Shown here in pieces: positions 7,322 through 16,943 of a stretch of DNA of 64,000 bases (position 1 is its first letter; each line of letters starts with the position of its first letter). Origin of the DNA: Brevibacterium mcbrellneri ATCC 49030 (GTDB lineage: Bacteria; Actinomycetota; Actinomycetes; Actinomycetales; Brevibacteriaceae); NCBI RefSeq assembly GCF_000178455.1, contig NZ_ADNU01000039.1:1-64000 (forward strand), in the 5' to 3' direction. The notes under the pieces were generated by a model. That model searched no databases and had not been told where the DNA came from. It saw nothing but the letters and a program-made list of their open reading frames with translations. The position numbers were made by a program, and so were the translations under genes.

Positions 7322-8125
7322 ATGCGTATTGCACTGTTTGCCACGTGTATTGTCGACGCGATGTACCCCGAAGTCGCGCGCGACACCGTCGAAATTTTGG
7401 AGCGTTTGGGCCACACTGTGACGTTCCCTCAGGGGCAGGCGTGTTGTGGTCAAATGCATATCAACTCGGGAAAATTTGACCAGGCCGCACCCGTTGTACG
7501 CAATCACGTCAACGCTTTTGAGGACGCGAATTTTGACTACGCAGTAGCTCCATCAGGTTCATGCGTTGCGTCTTTGTCTCACCAGCACGGCATGATCGCA
7601 CAGCACATTGGGGACCACGATCTTGAGGAGCGCGCCGCTCAGGTTGCCTCCCGCACGTTTGAGCTGGCCCAGTTTTTGACCGATGTCGCCAAGATCGACA
7701 ACGCAGCCGAACAGCTGGGAAGCTACTTCCCCCACACTGTCGCATACCACCCGTCGTGTCACGGGATGCGTCTTTTGCGACTGGGCGACCGTCAGAAGAA
7801 GCTCCTGGAAACAGTTGAGGGCACCACCGTCATTTCGCCAGCTCATGAAGATACGTGCTGTGGTTTTGGTGGAACTTTTTCAGTGAAGAATCCTCAAGTC
7901 AGTTCTGCGATGCTCAGCGACAAGGTCGATGCGCTCATCAACACTGGCGCTGACGTGTGTACCGGCGGTGACGCCAGTTGCCTCATGCACATCGGCGGTG
8001 GCCTATCCCGTACGCGTGAACTGAAACCGCAAGATACGCACATTCCGCCTACTGTTCACTTGGCTCGTATTTTGGCATCCACAAAAGAACGGCCCCTCAC
8101 TCTGACGGGAGGATCAGTCCGATGA
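7322..8125 (+). CDS. lutA: L-lactate utilisation protein LutA (CCG-domain Fe-S protein)
   Basis: A 267-residue protein carrying two cysteine-rich CCG domains: CCGQMH near residue 41 with HPSCHGMRLL following, and CCGFGGTF near residue 180 with a late GGDASCLMHI. This is the LutA/YkgE pattern, in which the cysteines hold a noncubane or 4Fe-4S cluster. LutABC together oxidise L-lactate to pyruvate at the cytoplasmic membrane face. lutA overlaps lutB by 4 nt (ATGA), and lutB overlaps lutC the same way, so the three are translationally coupled. Length is close to the family norm of about 240-270. Confidence 0.93.
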   Translation: MRIALFATCIVDAMYPEVARDTVEILERLGHTVTFPQGQACCGQMHINSGKFDQAAPVVRNHVNAFEDANFDYAVAPSGSCVASLSHQHGMIAQHIGDHDLEERAAQVASRTFELAQFLTDVAKIDNAAEQLGSYFPHTVAYHPSCHGMRLLRLGDRQKKLLETVEGTTVISPAHEDTCCGFGGTFSVKNPQVSSAMLSDKVDALINTGADVCTGGDASCLMHIGGGLSRTRELKPQDTHIPPTVHLARILASTKERPLTLTGGSVR

Positions 8126-9627
8126 CCACGTTTTTGGGAATTCCGCGCCGTCGAACCACCAACCCGCGACTAGCGCGAGCCGTCCCCGGCACGGGGAACA
8201 TTGTGGAGGAAACTCCGTTCCCCACGCTGGCCGAACACGAAATGAACAACGTCCAGCTTCGGTCGAACCTGTCCAAGGCCACCACCACGATCCGCACCAA
8301 GCGGGCTCAGCGGGTCGCAGAAATGCCTCACTGGGAGGACCTGCGAACTACTGGTCATGACGTTAAAGCGTATGTCATGGAGCACCTGCCGGAACTGCTC
8401 GTGCAGTTTGAGGAAGCGGTGAAACAGCGTGGCGGTCACGTCCACTGGGCAGCTGACGCAGGCGAAGCCAACGCCATTGTTGAAAAACTTGCCCGCGAAC
8501 ATGCCCCTGTGCTTCCGTCTGGCAGGCGTGAAGTCATCAAGGTGAAATCCATGGCCACGCAAGAAATCGGGCTGAACGAACACCTTGAGGCCCGTGGCAT
8601 TGACGCGATTGAAACTGACCTCGCAGAACTGATTGTGCAGTTGGGCAATGACCGCCCCAGCCACATCCTGGTTCCAGCCATTCACCGCAACCGCAACGAG
8701 ATCCGCGACATTTTTATTCGCGGCATGGAGTCAGCAGACGAAAGCCTGACCAGCGACCCCACTGATCTCACTCGCGCAGCACGCGTCCACCTGCGAAAGA
8801 AGTTCCTCAGCACCAAGGTCGCAGTTTCCGGGGCCAACTTTGGTATCGCGGAAACAGGAACACTGTCGATCATCGAATCCGAAGGCAACGGTCGCATGTG
8901 CGTGACCTTGCCCGAAACTCTCATTTCTGTCATGGGAATCGAGAAGATCCTGCCTCGCTTTTCTGACCTGGGAACCTTTATGCAGCTCCTCCCCCGGTCC
9001 TCTACCGGCGAGCGCATGAACCCGTACTCCTCATTGTGGACAGGTGTCACGGAAGGTGACGGGCCACAAAACTTCCACGTGGTGCTCCTAGACAATGGTC
9101 GCACCCGGGCGTTAGCCGATGAGCACGGCAGACAGGCACTGCACTGCATTCGCTGTTCAGCGTGCATGAACGTGTGCCCTGTGTATGAACGTACGGGTGG
9201 CCACGCATACGGATCGGTGTACCCCGGCCCCATTGGCGCGATCTTGTCCCCATTGCTCACTGGCGTAGAAGAAGGCGAAAACGGTTCCCTGCCTTATGCG
9301 TCCAGTCTGTGTGGCGCGTGCTATGACGCGTGCCCAGTCAAGATCAACATCCCTGAAATGCTTGTTCGTTTGCGCGCACAGGATTCTGAAAAGAACTCCT
9401 CACCGTCCCAGCTCAACGCGGCTCTGAAAGTCGCGTCCTGGGTCATGTCTGACGGCCGTCGCATGAGTGCGGCCGAATCAGCGCTTCCACTCGCTGCACT
9501 TTTGGGCCGTGACGGCTTTAAGTCCCTCCCCGGAATCGCAGGAAAATGGACACACACCCGCACTATCCCCGCCCCTCCACGCGAATCGTTCCGTTCATGG
9601 TGGCGCAAAAACCGAGGTGACGCATGA
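8122..9627 (+). CDS. lutB: L-lactate utilisation iron-sulfur protein LutB
   Basis: A 501-residue protein. Residues about 60-310 form the LUD domain, with a nucleotide-like SGANFGIAETGT loop. Residues about 340-410 hold two 4Fe-4S motifs, CIRCSACMNVCP and CGACYDACP, and a DUF3390 tail follows. LutB is the central electron-transfer component of the LutABC lactate oxidation complex. It is coupled to lutA and lutC by 4-nt overlaps. The N-terminus is about 20-30 residues longer than in B. subtilis, with an Arg/Thr-rich start; a later start is possible, but the ATGA overlap favours this one. Confidence 0.93.
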   Translation: MTTFLGIPRRRTTNPRLARAVPGTGNIVEETPFPTLAEHEMNNVQLRSNLSKATTTIRTKRAQRVAEMPHWEDLRTTGHDVKAYVMEHLPELLVQFEEAVKQRGGHVHWAADAGEANAIVEKLAREHAPVLPSGRREVIKVKSMATQEIGLNEHLEARGIDAIETDLAELIVQLGNDRPSHILVPAIHRNRNEIRDIFIRGMESADESLTSDPTDLTRAARVHLRKKFLSTKVAVSGANFGIAETGTLSIIESEGNGRMCVTLPETLISVMGIEKILPRFSDLGTFMQLLPRSSTGERMNPYSSLWTGVTEGDGPQNFHVVLLDNGRTRALADEHGRQALHCIRCSACMNVCPVYERTGGHAYGSVYPGPIGAILSPLLTGVEEGENGSLPYASSLCGACYDACPVKINIPEMLVRLRAQDSEKNSSPSQLNAALKVASWVMSDGRRMSAAESALPLAALLGRDGFKSLPGIAGKWTHTRTIPAPPRESFRSWWRKNRGDA

Positions 9628-10274
9628 GTCGCGATCTTATTCTCAACCGCATTTACGACGCCCTGGGCCGCTCGCCACAGGTAGCACCCCCGGCTTCTCC
9701 CACACTCCCACCAGCGGTCCCTACAGACCCGCTGAAAGCCCAGACGACCTCGGCGCTTGTGGACCTTCTCACTGACCGCCTGGTGGACTACAACGCCACC
9801 GTCACGCACGCCACCTCGGACACGGTTGGCAAGGAGGTGGCAGAGCTTTTAGGGGACGCGCACAGCGTTGTGATCCCGCACGACCTCCCGTCAGACTGGA
9901 CGGCCGCCTCACAGGCGCAGTTTCACGTGGATTCGGCAGACGAGCCACTCAGCGTGGACCAGTTGGACACGGTTGATGCAGTTGTCACTGGCTCAACAGT
10001 TTCGATTGCAGACACCGGCACGATCTGCCTAGCTGGGGCCACTACTGGACGCCGGGCAATCACGCTGGTTCCGGATCACCACGTGGTCGTTGTCAGACTG
10101 TCCGACGTTGTCGAAAGCGTGCCCCAGGCAGTCGAAACCTTGATTGAGCGCGAACTCGACACGGCAGTGCAGACGTGGGTTTCCGGCCCCTCAGCAACCG
10201 TGGACATTGAGCTGGAACGCGTCAAAGGTGTGCACGGTCCACGCACACTCAATGTTGTGCTCCTCGAAGACTGA
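9624..10274 (+). CDS. lutC: L-lactate utilisation protein LutC
   Basis: A 216-residue LUD-domain protein. The diagnostic TGSTVSIADTGTICL segment in the second half is followed by RAITLVPDHHVVVV and a conserved GPSATVDIELERVKGVHGP stretch. It is the third component of the LutABC lactate-oxidising system. The start overlaps the lutB stop (ATGA). No terminator-like hairpin was seen after the stop. The gene is complete and of normal length, so the lactate operon appears functional. The GntR-type LutR regulator and a LutP permease are not in this window. Confidence 0.92.
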   Translation: MSRDLILNRIYDALGRSPQVAPPASPTLPPAVPTDPLKAQTTSALVDLLTDRLVDYNATVTHATSDTVGKEVAELLGDAHSVVIPHDLPSDWTAASQAQFHVDSADEPLSVDQLDTVDAVVTGSTVSIADTGTICLAGATTGRRAITLVPDHHVVVVRLSDVVESVPQAVETLIERELDTAVQTWVSGPSATVDIELERVKGVHGPRTLNVVLLED

Positions 10275-10339
10275 CGGAACCTACTTGGAAAAAATTTCAT
10301 AACGACCACAAAATGTGAGCCAGAGCACTGTATGCTTTT

Positions 10340-10368
10340 TTGCATTGTGATCTAGAACATAGATACAA
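10340..10368 (+). promoter_or_regulatory. Promoter of the amino-acid ABC transporter operon
   Basis: TTGCAT at 10340-10345 is followed, 17-18 bp later, by ATACAA/TACAAC. The box positions fit a sigma70-type promoter and leave a leader of roughly 45 nt carrying AGGAGG before the substrate-binding protein start. Confidence 0.4.
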
Positions 10369-10416
10369 CAATGCGCGGTGTTCAGTTGAACGCAGCGCCC
10401 CACTTCAGGAGGACCT

Positions 10417-11241
10417 GTGAAACGCTTCTTTTCCACGATCGCTGTTGTTGCGTCGTCCGCTCTGGCCCTGGCCGCGTGCTCCGGCGGTGGTGGCGGTGGC
10501 ACCACTGAAAGCGGAGTCGACCTTGTTAAAGACGGCAAGCTGACTCTGTGTTCGGACATCCCGTACGAACCATTTGAGTACGTCAACGACCAGAACGAAA
10601 CCGTTGGGTTCGACATCGACTTGTCGAAGAAGCTTGCTGAGCGCCTGGGCGTGGAACTGGACGTGAAGACCACACCGTTTGAAGGCATCCAGTCAGGTTC
10701 GTCGCTGGACACAGGCCAGTGCGACATCGCGCTTTCCGGAATGGCTATCACAGATGAGCGGAAGTCCAAAATGGACTTCTCCATGATGTACCTCAAGGAC
10801 AACCTGGCTCTCATGGCAGCCAAGGACTCCGGTTACAAGTCAATCGACGATGTCAAGGACAAGAAGGTCGGCGCCCAGGCAGCTACCACCGGTGAAAAGT
10901 ACGCGAAGGAAAAGGGCATCTCCCCCACCCAGTTTGAAACCGGCGGTCTGCTCACACAGGCAATGCAGACTCGCAAGATCGACGCTGCGATCGCCAACGT
11001 CTCCACCATCTACGCTGCTACACAGGCTGACGACTCACTCACCCTGGTTCAGGACTTCGAAACTGGTGAAGTTGTTGGAGCTGCCGTGAAGAAGGGCAAT
11101 TCCAAACTGCTCGACGAGTTCAACGGAATGCTTGAAGGCATGTTCGAAGACGGTTCATACGACAAGCTGGTCGACGAATGGTTTGGCCCGGTCGCCGATG
11201 CCGCTCGCGTTGACCAAGAAGAAGCCAAAGCAAGCAAATAA
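10417..11241 (+). CDS. Polar amino-acid ABC transporter substrate-binding lipoprotein
   Basis: A 274-residue family-3 solute-binding protein. The signal sequence ends in lipobox LALAAC, so the mature protein is lipid-anchored and preceded by a Gly-rich linker. The mature part opens with LTLCSDIPYEPFEYV and has GFDIDLSKKLAERLG then ALSGMAITDERK, the standard SBP_bac_3 signature. It would capture a polar amino acid outside the membrane and deliver it to the permease downstream. Glycine-rich hairpin DNA follows the stop. AGGAGG precedes the GTG start. Substrate identity (glutamine, glutamate, cystine and others) cannot be told from sequence alone. Confidence 0.92.
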   Translation: MKRFFSTIAVVASSALALAACSGGGGGGTTESGVDLVKDGKLTLCSDIPYEPFEYVNDQNETVGFDIDLSKKLAERLGVELDVKTTPFEGIQSGSSLDTGQCDIALSGMAITDERKSKMDFSMMYLKDNLALMAAKDSGYKSIDDVKDKKVGAQAATTGEKYAKEKGISPTQFETGGLLTQAMQTRKIDAAIANVSTIYAATQADDSLTLVQDFETGEVVGAAVKKGNSKLLDEFNGMLEGMFEDGSYDKLVDEWFGPVADAARVDQEEAKASK

Positions 11242-11252
11242 ACACTAGACAT

Positions 11253-11284
11253 GCGACCGCGTCACAGAACTGTGGCGCGGTCGC
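11253..11284 (+). other. Intercistronic stem-loop
   Basis: GCGACCGCGTCACAG and CTGTGGCGCGGTCGC pair almost perfectly (one G-T) around a tiny loop. A smaller hairpin, GCGGT/ACCGC, follows at 11292-11305. There is no T-run, so it is not a classical terminator. Such structures between a binding-protein gene and its permease gene usually stabilise the upstream mRNA so that the binding protein is made in excess. Confidence 0.55.
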
Positions 11285-11337
11285 ACTGAGTGCGGTCGCA
11301 ACCGCCCGGGCAACACCCCCAACTTTCAGGAGCTTCT

Positions 11338-12132
11338 ATGGCCCTCACAATGCAACAGCGCGCCAAGATGTCACTGGGAATCCAGTACGGCATCCTCGTC
11401 GTGGTCGTGCTCGCCCTTGCAATCTTTATCGACTGGGGAAACATTGTTGACAAGTTCTTCAACCCCAAAATCATCGCGCAACAGTTCCCCCTCGTTATCA
11501 CGACAGCGCTGAAGAACACCATCATCTATACAGCGCTCGGGTTCGTCTTCGCGATGCTCCTGGGGAACATCCTGGCGCTCATGAAGATTTCCTCGGTAGC
11601 ACCGTACCGGTGGATTGCCACCGCTTACATTGAGTTCTTCCGAGGTGTTCCTGCCCTTCTGGTGTTCATCGCTTTTGGCTTCGGTATCCCCGCCGCATTC
11701 TCGATCAACCTCAACACATATGTCACGGTGATGTTGGCCTTGGGAATTGTGGAGTCGGCCTACATTGCTGAAACTCTGCGTGCTGGCCTGCAGGCGGTTC
11801 CTAAGGGCCAGTACGAGGCAGCCCGTTCGCTGGGCATGAGCCACTCACGGGCCATGTTCACGATCGTGGTTCCGCAGGCCATGCGCATTATCCTGCCTCC
11901 GCTGACTAACGAAATCATCATCATGACCAAGGACTCGTCCCTGATTTACCTGTTGGGCTTGTCCGCCGTTCAGTTCGAACTTGCCCTGTTCGGTAAGAAC
12001 GCTATTGCGGCCCCATCAGCCGGTTTGACCCCGCTGGTCGTTGCAGGTGCTTGCTACCTGGTGATCACACTCCCACTGGGATGGCTTGCACGGAAGTTCG
12101 AATCACGCCAGGCAAAGGAGAGGAAAGCATGA
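11338..12132 (+). CDS. Amino-acid ABC transporter permease
   Basis: A 264-residue inner-membrane permease. The ATG at 11338 is chosen because CAGGAG sits 6 nt upstream and an upstream in-frame start would run into the hairpin. Five or so membrane helices are visible. The N-terminal transmembrane family signature [18 protein letters not shown] is followed by the EAA loop ([10 protein letters not shown]), which docks on the ATPase. A single permease gene suggests a homodimeric channel. The stop overlaps the ATPase start (ATGA), so the two are coupled. Confidence 0.92.
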   Translation: MALTMQQRAKMSLGIQYGILVVVVLALAIFIDWGNIVDKFFNPKIIAQQFPLVITTALKNTIIYTALGFVFAMLLGNILALMKISSVAPYRWIATAYIEFFRGVPALLVFIAFGFGIPAAFSINLNTYVTVMLALGIVESAYIAETLRAGLQAVPKGQYEAARSLGMSHSRAMFTIVVPQAMRIILPPLTNEIIIMTKDSSLIYLLGLSAVQFELALFGKNAIAAPSAGLTPLVVAGACYLVITLPLGWLARKFESRQAKERKA

Positions 12133-12989
12133 CTCCCGCAGACTCCACAGCCCCTAACACCTCGGGCAACAACGCCTCACACAACCCTGACAACTCAGGC
12201 AGCACCGTCGCCACTGACGTTGCTGACACCAAGCACGTCAAGGGCGTCAAAATCACTGACCTCCACAAGAGCTACGGCAACGTTGAGGTCCTCAAGGGCA
12301 TCAACCTTGAAGTCAAGCCCGGCGAGGTTGTGTGCCTGATCGGCCCGTCAGGATCCGGTAAGTCCACCCTGTTGCGCTGTATCAACGTGTTGGAAACGTC
12401 GAATTCGGGGACCATCGAAGTGGCCGGTTTTGTTGCCACCGACCCGGAAACTGATCTCAACAAGATGCGTCGCCACGTGGGCATGGTGTTCCAGGGCTTC
12501 AACCTCTTCCCGCAGATGACAGCACTTGAAAACTGTGTGGTTGGACAGGTGAAAGTGCTCAAACGTGACCAGGCAAAGGCCAAAGAAGTCGCCATGCGCA
12601 ACCTCAAGCACGTGCGCCTGGACCACTTGGCAGACCGTCACCCCGACCAGCTTTCTGGCGGTCAGCAACAGCGCGTGGCGATTGCCAGGTCCCTTTCCAT
12701 GGACCCTGACCTCATCCTCTTTGACGAACCCACCTCGGCGCTGGACCCAGAAACCGTGGGTGGCGTTTTGCGAGTGATGCGCGAACTCGCCGCGGCAGGC
12801 ATGACCATGGTTGTGGTCACGCACGAAATGGAGTTTGCGCGCGAGGTCGCTGACAAGGTGGTCTTCATGGATGGCGGGGTTGTGGTTGAGCAAGGGCCCC
12901 CGTCCGAGGTGTTGTCCAACCCCCAGCACGAACGCACCAAGTCGTTCTTGGCTCGCGTGTCCGACCACGGGGAAATCGACACGGACTAG
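12129..12989 (+). CDS. Amino-acid ABC transporter ATP-binding protein
   Basis: A 286-residue ATPase of the GlnQ/HisP type. Walker A is GPSGSGKST near residue 75, the Q-loop is [12 protein letters not shown], the signature is LSGGQQQR, Walker B is [14 protein letters not shown], and the H-loop is VVTHEM. An unusual N-terminal extension of about 40 residues, rich in Thr/Asn/Ser/Pro, precedes the first beta strand. The ATGA overlap with the permease supports this start, so the extension is probably real. It energises uptake by the preceding binding protein and permease. Confidence 0.93.
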   Translation: MTPADSTAPNTSGNNASHNPDNSGSTVATDVADTKHVKGVKITDLHKSYGNVEVLKGINLEVKPGEVVCLIGPSGSGKSTLLRCINVLETSNSGTIEVAGFVATDPETDLNKMRRHVGMVFQGFNLFPQMTALENCVVGQVKVLKRDQAKAKEVAMRNLKHVRLDHLADRHPDQLSGGQQQRVAIARSLSMDPDLILFDEPTSALDPETVGGVLRVMRELAAAGMTMVVVTHEMEFAREVADKVVFMDGGVVVEQGPPSEVLSNPQHERTKSFLARVSDHGEIDTD

Positions 12990-13006
12990 GCAGATTACTG
13001 GTGTGG

Positions 13007-13050
13007 CCGTGTGGCCCTCGCCCCATATGGGTGGGGGCCACACGGTTTCT
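13007..13050 (+). terminator. Rho-independent terminator of the ABC operon
   Basis: CCGTGTGGCC pairs with GGCCACACGG, with extra G-C pairs running into an ATAT loop, and is followed by TTTCTT. It lies 17 nt after the ATPase stop and separates the transporter operon from the exporter gene. Confidence 0.8.
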
Positions 13051-13099
13051 TGTGCGGAAGTATGGTTTGTTTGTCAGCGCTGTAGCTAGGAGGACTCTT

Positions 13100-13900
13100 A
13101 TGGTTGATTCGACTGCGCCCCGCCTCTCACCAATCTCCCTCCTGCTCATTGGTGCGTTCACCGGTTTGATGTCCGGTCTCTTTGGGGTGGGCGGCGGTTT
13201 CATTATTGTGCCTCTGTTGCTGTTACTGGGCATGAAGCAAAAACTGGCGGCAGGGACCTCGGTCACCGCGATTCTTCCCACCGCAATCGTTGGCGCTATT
13301 GGGTATATGACGCTGGGGCAGGTTGACTGGCTGGCAGCGATTTTGCTGGCTACGGGCATGATTGTGGGAACCCAAGTAGGTGGGCGACTCCTGCAGATCT
13401 TGCCTGAGTCTGTTCTGTTCTGGATGTTCCTCGTAGCGCTTCTTCTCATCATTCCGAGCTTGTTCTTAGTCGTTCCCTCACGTGATGCGCACATCGACAT
13501 CACGGTTGTTGTAGGGATTCTCCTGGTCATCACCGGAGTGATCGTGGGGATCCTTTCGGCCCTTTTGGGCGTGGGTGGCGGTATCGTCATGGTGCCCGTA
13601 CTCGTGTTGCTATTTGGGGCCAATGACCTTGTGGCTAAAGGAACGTCCTTGCTCATGATGATCCCTGGTTCAATTTCTGCCACGACCGTGAACTATCGGA
13701 ACAAGAACGTGGACCTGAAGGCCGCCGCGATTGTGGGAATCACCGCCTCGGTGGTGTCGCCGCTGGGCATTTGGTTGGCTGAGTTCATTACGCCCAAACA
13801 GTCGAACTACGCGTTTTCACTGTTGCTGATCTTCACCGCGGTCCAGCTGATCGCACGGAGGTATCCGCACTGGGTGCGGTTTGGGAAAAAAGAAAAATAG
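13100..13900 (+). CDS. TauE/SafE-family sulfite/anion exporter
   Basis: A 266-residue membrane protein. The ATG at 13100 follows AGGAGG at a good distance; the longer open frame upstream crosses the terminator. It has the two-fold repeat typical of TauE/SafE (DUF81), with GLFGVGGGFIIVPLLL in the first half and ALLGVGGGIVMVPVLV in the second, and about eight helices. The family exports sulfite, sulfoacetate or other organic anions from taurine and related catabolism. Its position between an amino-acid importer and a class III aminotransferase region makes a sulfonate link possible but unproven. Confidence 0.87.
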   Translation: MVDSTAPRLSPISLLLIGAFTGLMSGLFGVGGGFIIVPLLLLLGMKQKLAAGTSVTAILPTAIVGAIGYMTLGQVDWLAAILLATGMIVGTQVGGRLLQILPESVLFWMFLVALLLIIPSLFLVVPSRDAHIDITVVVGILLVITGVIVGILSALLGVGGGIVMVPVLVLLFGANDLVAKGTSLLMMIPGSISATTVNYRNKNVDLKAAAIVGITASVVSPLGIWLAEFITPKQSNYAFSLLLIFTAVQLIARRYPHWVRFGKKEK

Positions 13901-13982
13901 GCCCGCGTCTGTCAATCGCGGTCGAAGGTTTCAAAGCGTAGGCTAGGTTTTGACCAACTTGCAATGACGCCAGAGGTGAAAA

Positions 13983-15617
13983 ATGAAGCTTGATGCCCTG
14001 ATCACGAACGCATCCGTGAAGACCCTGGACCCGCGCCACCCGCAAGCTACAACGGTTGGGATTTACGACGGCAAGATTGTGGGTCTCGATGACGAGGTTG
14101 CAGGCTTGGACGCCCACGAAACCATTGATGCGCAGGGCGTGTGTGTCACTCCCGGGTTCAACGACGTTCATTGTCACACCACGTGGTACGGCCTAACACT
14201 TGCCAGCCTGGACGTCGAAAAGCTGGGCAGCATGGACGAACTCTACGCACAGGTCGAACAAGCCGCGAAGAACACACCAGAAGGCGAATGGATTAACGCG
14301 ACCGGGTTCGCGCAGCAGGACTACAACGACGAATACCCCAGCCTTGAGGTGCTGGACCGCATCACGCACGGGCGTCCGCTTTTCATGCGCAAAGTTTCAG
14401 GTCACGCAGCAATCGCCAACACGCGCGCACTCGAAATGGCTGGGATTTTGGACCCAGACTTCCGGGTGCCTGCAGGTGGAAAGGTGGTTCGTGACGCCGA
14501 CGGCAACCCCACTGGTTTGGTGGAAGAAACAGCTCAGTCGCTCATCCAAGACCTGATCCGCCCGTACAGTCAAGACGCAATCGTTGAAGCCTTGGACCTG
14601 GCCACCGCACAGTACGCAAAAGAAGGCATCACCAGCTTTGGTGAAGCCGGTATCGCGGCCGGGTGGATCGGACACTCTCCCGTTGAAGTCACCGCATACA
14701 TGCGCGCCCGCCGTGAAGGAAAACTGCGTGCCCGTGCTCAGCTCATGCCCATGATCGAGGCACTACACACCATCAAGGCTCACCCGGCCGATAACTACGG
14801 TGTTGGGCTGGACCTTGGCGTGGTCACCGGCTTTGGTGACGACTGGATTAACATTGGCCCCACCAAAGTGTTCATGGACGGTGCGATGAGTGGTGAGACC
14901 GCGGCACTGACCAAGAATTACCACGGCAAAGACCACCCTGGTTATCTGCAAGAAGACCCCGAGGTGTTACGCCAGCAGATCCTCACCGCGTACCAATCCG
15001 GGTGGTCGCTGGCCGTCCACGCGATTGGCGACTTGGCCTGCAATGAAGCCACCCGCTTCATCACCGAGGCCGTTGACAGATTTGGGGCTCCCGCCTCGGG
15101 CATTCCCAACCGGATCGAGCACGCCGGCATGGTTGCCGACGAACTCATCCCCACTCTTGCGAAATACAACATCGCGGTCACCCCGCAGGCGGCGTTCGCA
15201 GACGCGATCGGAGACTCGATGAACGTGTCGCTGGGTGACGAGCGCGTGCGTTTGCTCTACCGCGCCAAGTCCTTCCTTGACGCCGGTGTTCGTGTGCCAG
15301 GTACTTCAGACCGGCCATGTGCAGATGGAAACGTGATGCGTGGTATCCAAGCGTTTGTTGACCGTCGCACCAGATCAGGTGGCGTGTTTGGGTCTGCAGA
15401 CGAATGCATCACGCCGCAGCAGGCGCTTGAAGCGTACACCTCGGTGGCGGCGGAAGCTTCTGGGCACGGGGCCATCAAGGGCACGGTCACGCCAGGCAAG
15501 CTCGCCGACCTGGTGTTCTTAGAGGCTGACCCCACTGCCGTTGACCCCACCACTATTGCGCAGATTCCGGTGCGCGCCACCATGGTGGGTGGTAAGTTCA
15601 CGCACCGGGAACTCTAG
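13983..15617 (+). CDS. YtcJ-like amidohydrolase (Amidohydro_3)
   Basis: A 544-residue metal-dependent hydrolase of the amidohydrolase superfamily. An N-terminal beta-sandwich strand is followed by the metal-binding HCHTTW. A carboxylated-lysine-like region FMRKVSGHAAIANTRAL and KVFMDGAMSGETA come next, then late histidines (LAVHAIGD, RIEHAGM) and the C-terminal GKLADLVFLEADP sandwich. Members hydrolyse amide or cyclic amide bonds; the substrate is unknown. AGAGGTG precedes the ATG. The M20 hydrolase gene follows, so the two may act in sequence on a cyclic ureide or amide. Confidence 0.88.
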   Translation: MKLDALITNASVKTLDPRHPQATTVGIYDGKIVGLDDEVAGLDAHETIDAQGVCVTPGFNDVHCHTTWYGLTLASLDVEKLGSMDELYAQVEQAAKNTPEGEWINATGFAQQDYNDEYPSLEVLDRITHGRPLFMRKVSGHAAIANTRALEMAGILDPDFRVPAGGKVVRDADGNPTGLVEETAQSLIQDLIRPYSQDAIVEALDLATAQYAKEGITSFGEAGIAAGWIGHSPVEVTAYMRARREGKLRARAQLMPMIEALHTIKAHPADNYGVGLDLGVVTGFGDDWINIGPTKVFMDGAMSGETAALTKNYHGKDHPGYLQEDPEVLRQQILTAYQSGWSLAVHAIGDLACNEATRFITEAVDRFGAPASGIPNRIEHAGMVADELIPTLAKYNIAVTPQAAFADAIGDSMNVSLGDERVRLLYRAKSFLDAGVRVPGTSDRPCADGNVMRGIQAFVDRRTRSGGVFGSADECITPQQALEAYTSVAAEASGHGAIKGTVTPGKLADLVFLEADPTAVDPTTIAQIPVRATMVGGKFTHREL

Positions 15618-15710
15618 ACCATGACTGGCCACTACCGCCCGCTACCTTCACCGTTCGTCCCTGACCCGCTCGCCCGTATTACGCGCACTACCCACGCAAA
15701 GGAGCCCACT

Positions 15711-16943
15711 ATGGATCAGCAGTTTCTTGATGACTTCGACACCATGTCGTCATTTGGTCAAACCCCTGCCGGAGGTGTGGACCGTGAAGCGATGACAGGC
15801 CCTGACGTTGAACAGCGCAACTGGCTGGGCGCGTGGATGCGTGAACGTGGTTTTACCGTGACCACCGACCGTATTGGCAACCAGTTTGGGCTGGTCGAAT
15901 GGACTCCGGGCGCACCCTATGTCCTGGTAGGTTCACACATGGACTCGCAGCCCTTGGGAGGGAAGTTCGACGGCGCGTACGGGGTTTTGGCAGGTGCTCA
16001 CGCCGTGTGGCGGATCCAGCAGGAAGTTGAGAAGAGCGGACGCATACCAAAGTTCAACCTGGGCGTTGTCAACTGGTTTAACGAAGAAGGCTCGCGGTTC
16101 CAGCCCTCCATGATGGGGTCCTCGGTTTTCACCGGAAAGATGGATGCTGACACCGCGTTGAAGGTTACCGACAGCGCAGGCGTTTCCGTCCATGAGGCGC
16201 TTGAGGCCGGCGGGTACTTGGGTAGCGGCGAAGGTCCCACACCTGCCGCTTACGCAGAAATCCACATTGAACAGGGCCGTATCCTCGACGAAGAAGGCAT
16301 CAACATTGGCTTGGTTGACGCCACGTGGGCTGCGCAGAAGTACCACTTCATTGTGCACGGCGAACAGGCTCACACTGGCTCAACGGTCATTGCTGACCGG
16401 CAGGACGCGCTCTTGGGTGCCGCACACCTGGTGGTGACCGCGCGCGAAATCGCTGACGAGTTCGGCATCCACACGTCTGTGGGGCAGCTCAACGTGCTTC
16501 CCAACTCCCCCGTTGTGGTGCCCCGTGAGGTCCGGTTGCACATGGACATGCGCTCGCCTGACTCCGATCTTGTGAAGCGTGCTGACGAAAAACTGCACCA
16601 GAAGATCACGCAGATCGAAGGGCTTGCGCACGTCAAGATCGAGAAGGACACCGCGCATTCGTGGGATCTGTTGCCGTATGACGAACGCGGGGTGGAATTG
16701 GCCCGAGGTGTCGCAGAGGAAATGGGCTTGAGTCACCGTAACATCATGACGGTTGCCGGCCACGACTCCACAAACATGAAAGACACGGTGCCCACCGTGA
16801 TGCTGTTCGTGCCCAGTGTTGACGGGATCAGCCACAACGAAGGTGAGTACACAAAACCAGAGGACATGGTCGCCGGTGTCACCATGCTCACCGGAGTTTT
16901 GGACAAGCTCATTGAAGGCGCGTTGGGCACGCCTTCCCTTTAG
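15711..16943 (+). CDS. M20-family Zn hydrolase (allantoate / N-carbamoyl-L-amino-acid amidohydrolase type)
   Basis: A 410-residue enzyme; ATG 15711 is preceded by AAAGGAG, whereas the longer frame has no such signal. Binuclear-zinc motifs are visible: GSHMDSQPLGGKFDGAYG, NWFNEEGSRF, AEIHIEQGRILDEEG, and a late VAGHDSTNM. The HIEQG motif marks the hydantoinase/carbamoylase subfamily, which removes carbamoyl groups from ureido acids. It follows the YtcJ-like amidohydrolase by 93 nt and converges with the aminotransferase gene (4-nt overlap of stops). Together they suggest degradation of an N-carbamoyl or ureido amino compound. Confidence 0.87.
   Translation: MDQQFLDDFDTMSSFGQTPAGGVDREAMTGPDVEQRNWLGAWMRERGFTVTTDRIGNQFGLVEWTPGAPYVLVGSHMDSQPLGGKFDGAYGVLAGAHAVWRIQQEVEKSGRIPKFNLGVVNWFNEEGSRFQPSMMGSSVFTGKMDADTALKVTDSAGVSVHEALEAGGYLGSGEGPTPAAYAEIHIEQGRILDEEGINIGLVDATWAAQKYHFIVHGEQAHTGSTVIADRQDALLGAAHLVVTAREIADEFGIHTSVGQLNVLPNSPVVVPREVRLHMDMRSPDSDLVKRADEKLHQKITQIEGLAHVKIEKDTAHSWDLLPYDERGVELARGVAEEMGLSHRNIMTVAGHDSTNMKDTVPTVMLFVPSVDGISHNEGEYTKPEDMVAGVTMLTGVLDKLIEGALGTPSL

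Noticed and set aside
11253-11284. Hairpin after the substrate-binding protein gene as a terminator
   Set aside because: No T-run, and the permease and ATPase genes behind it have no other clear promoter, so transcription must pass through.
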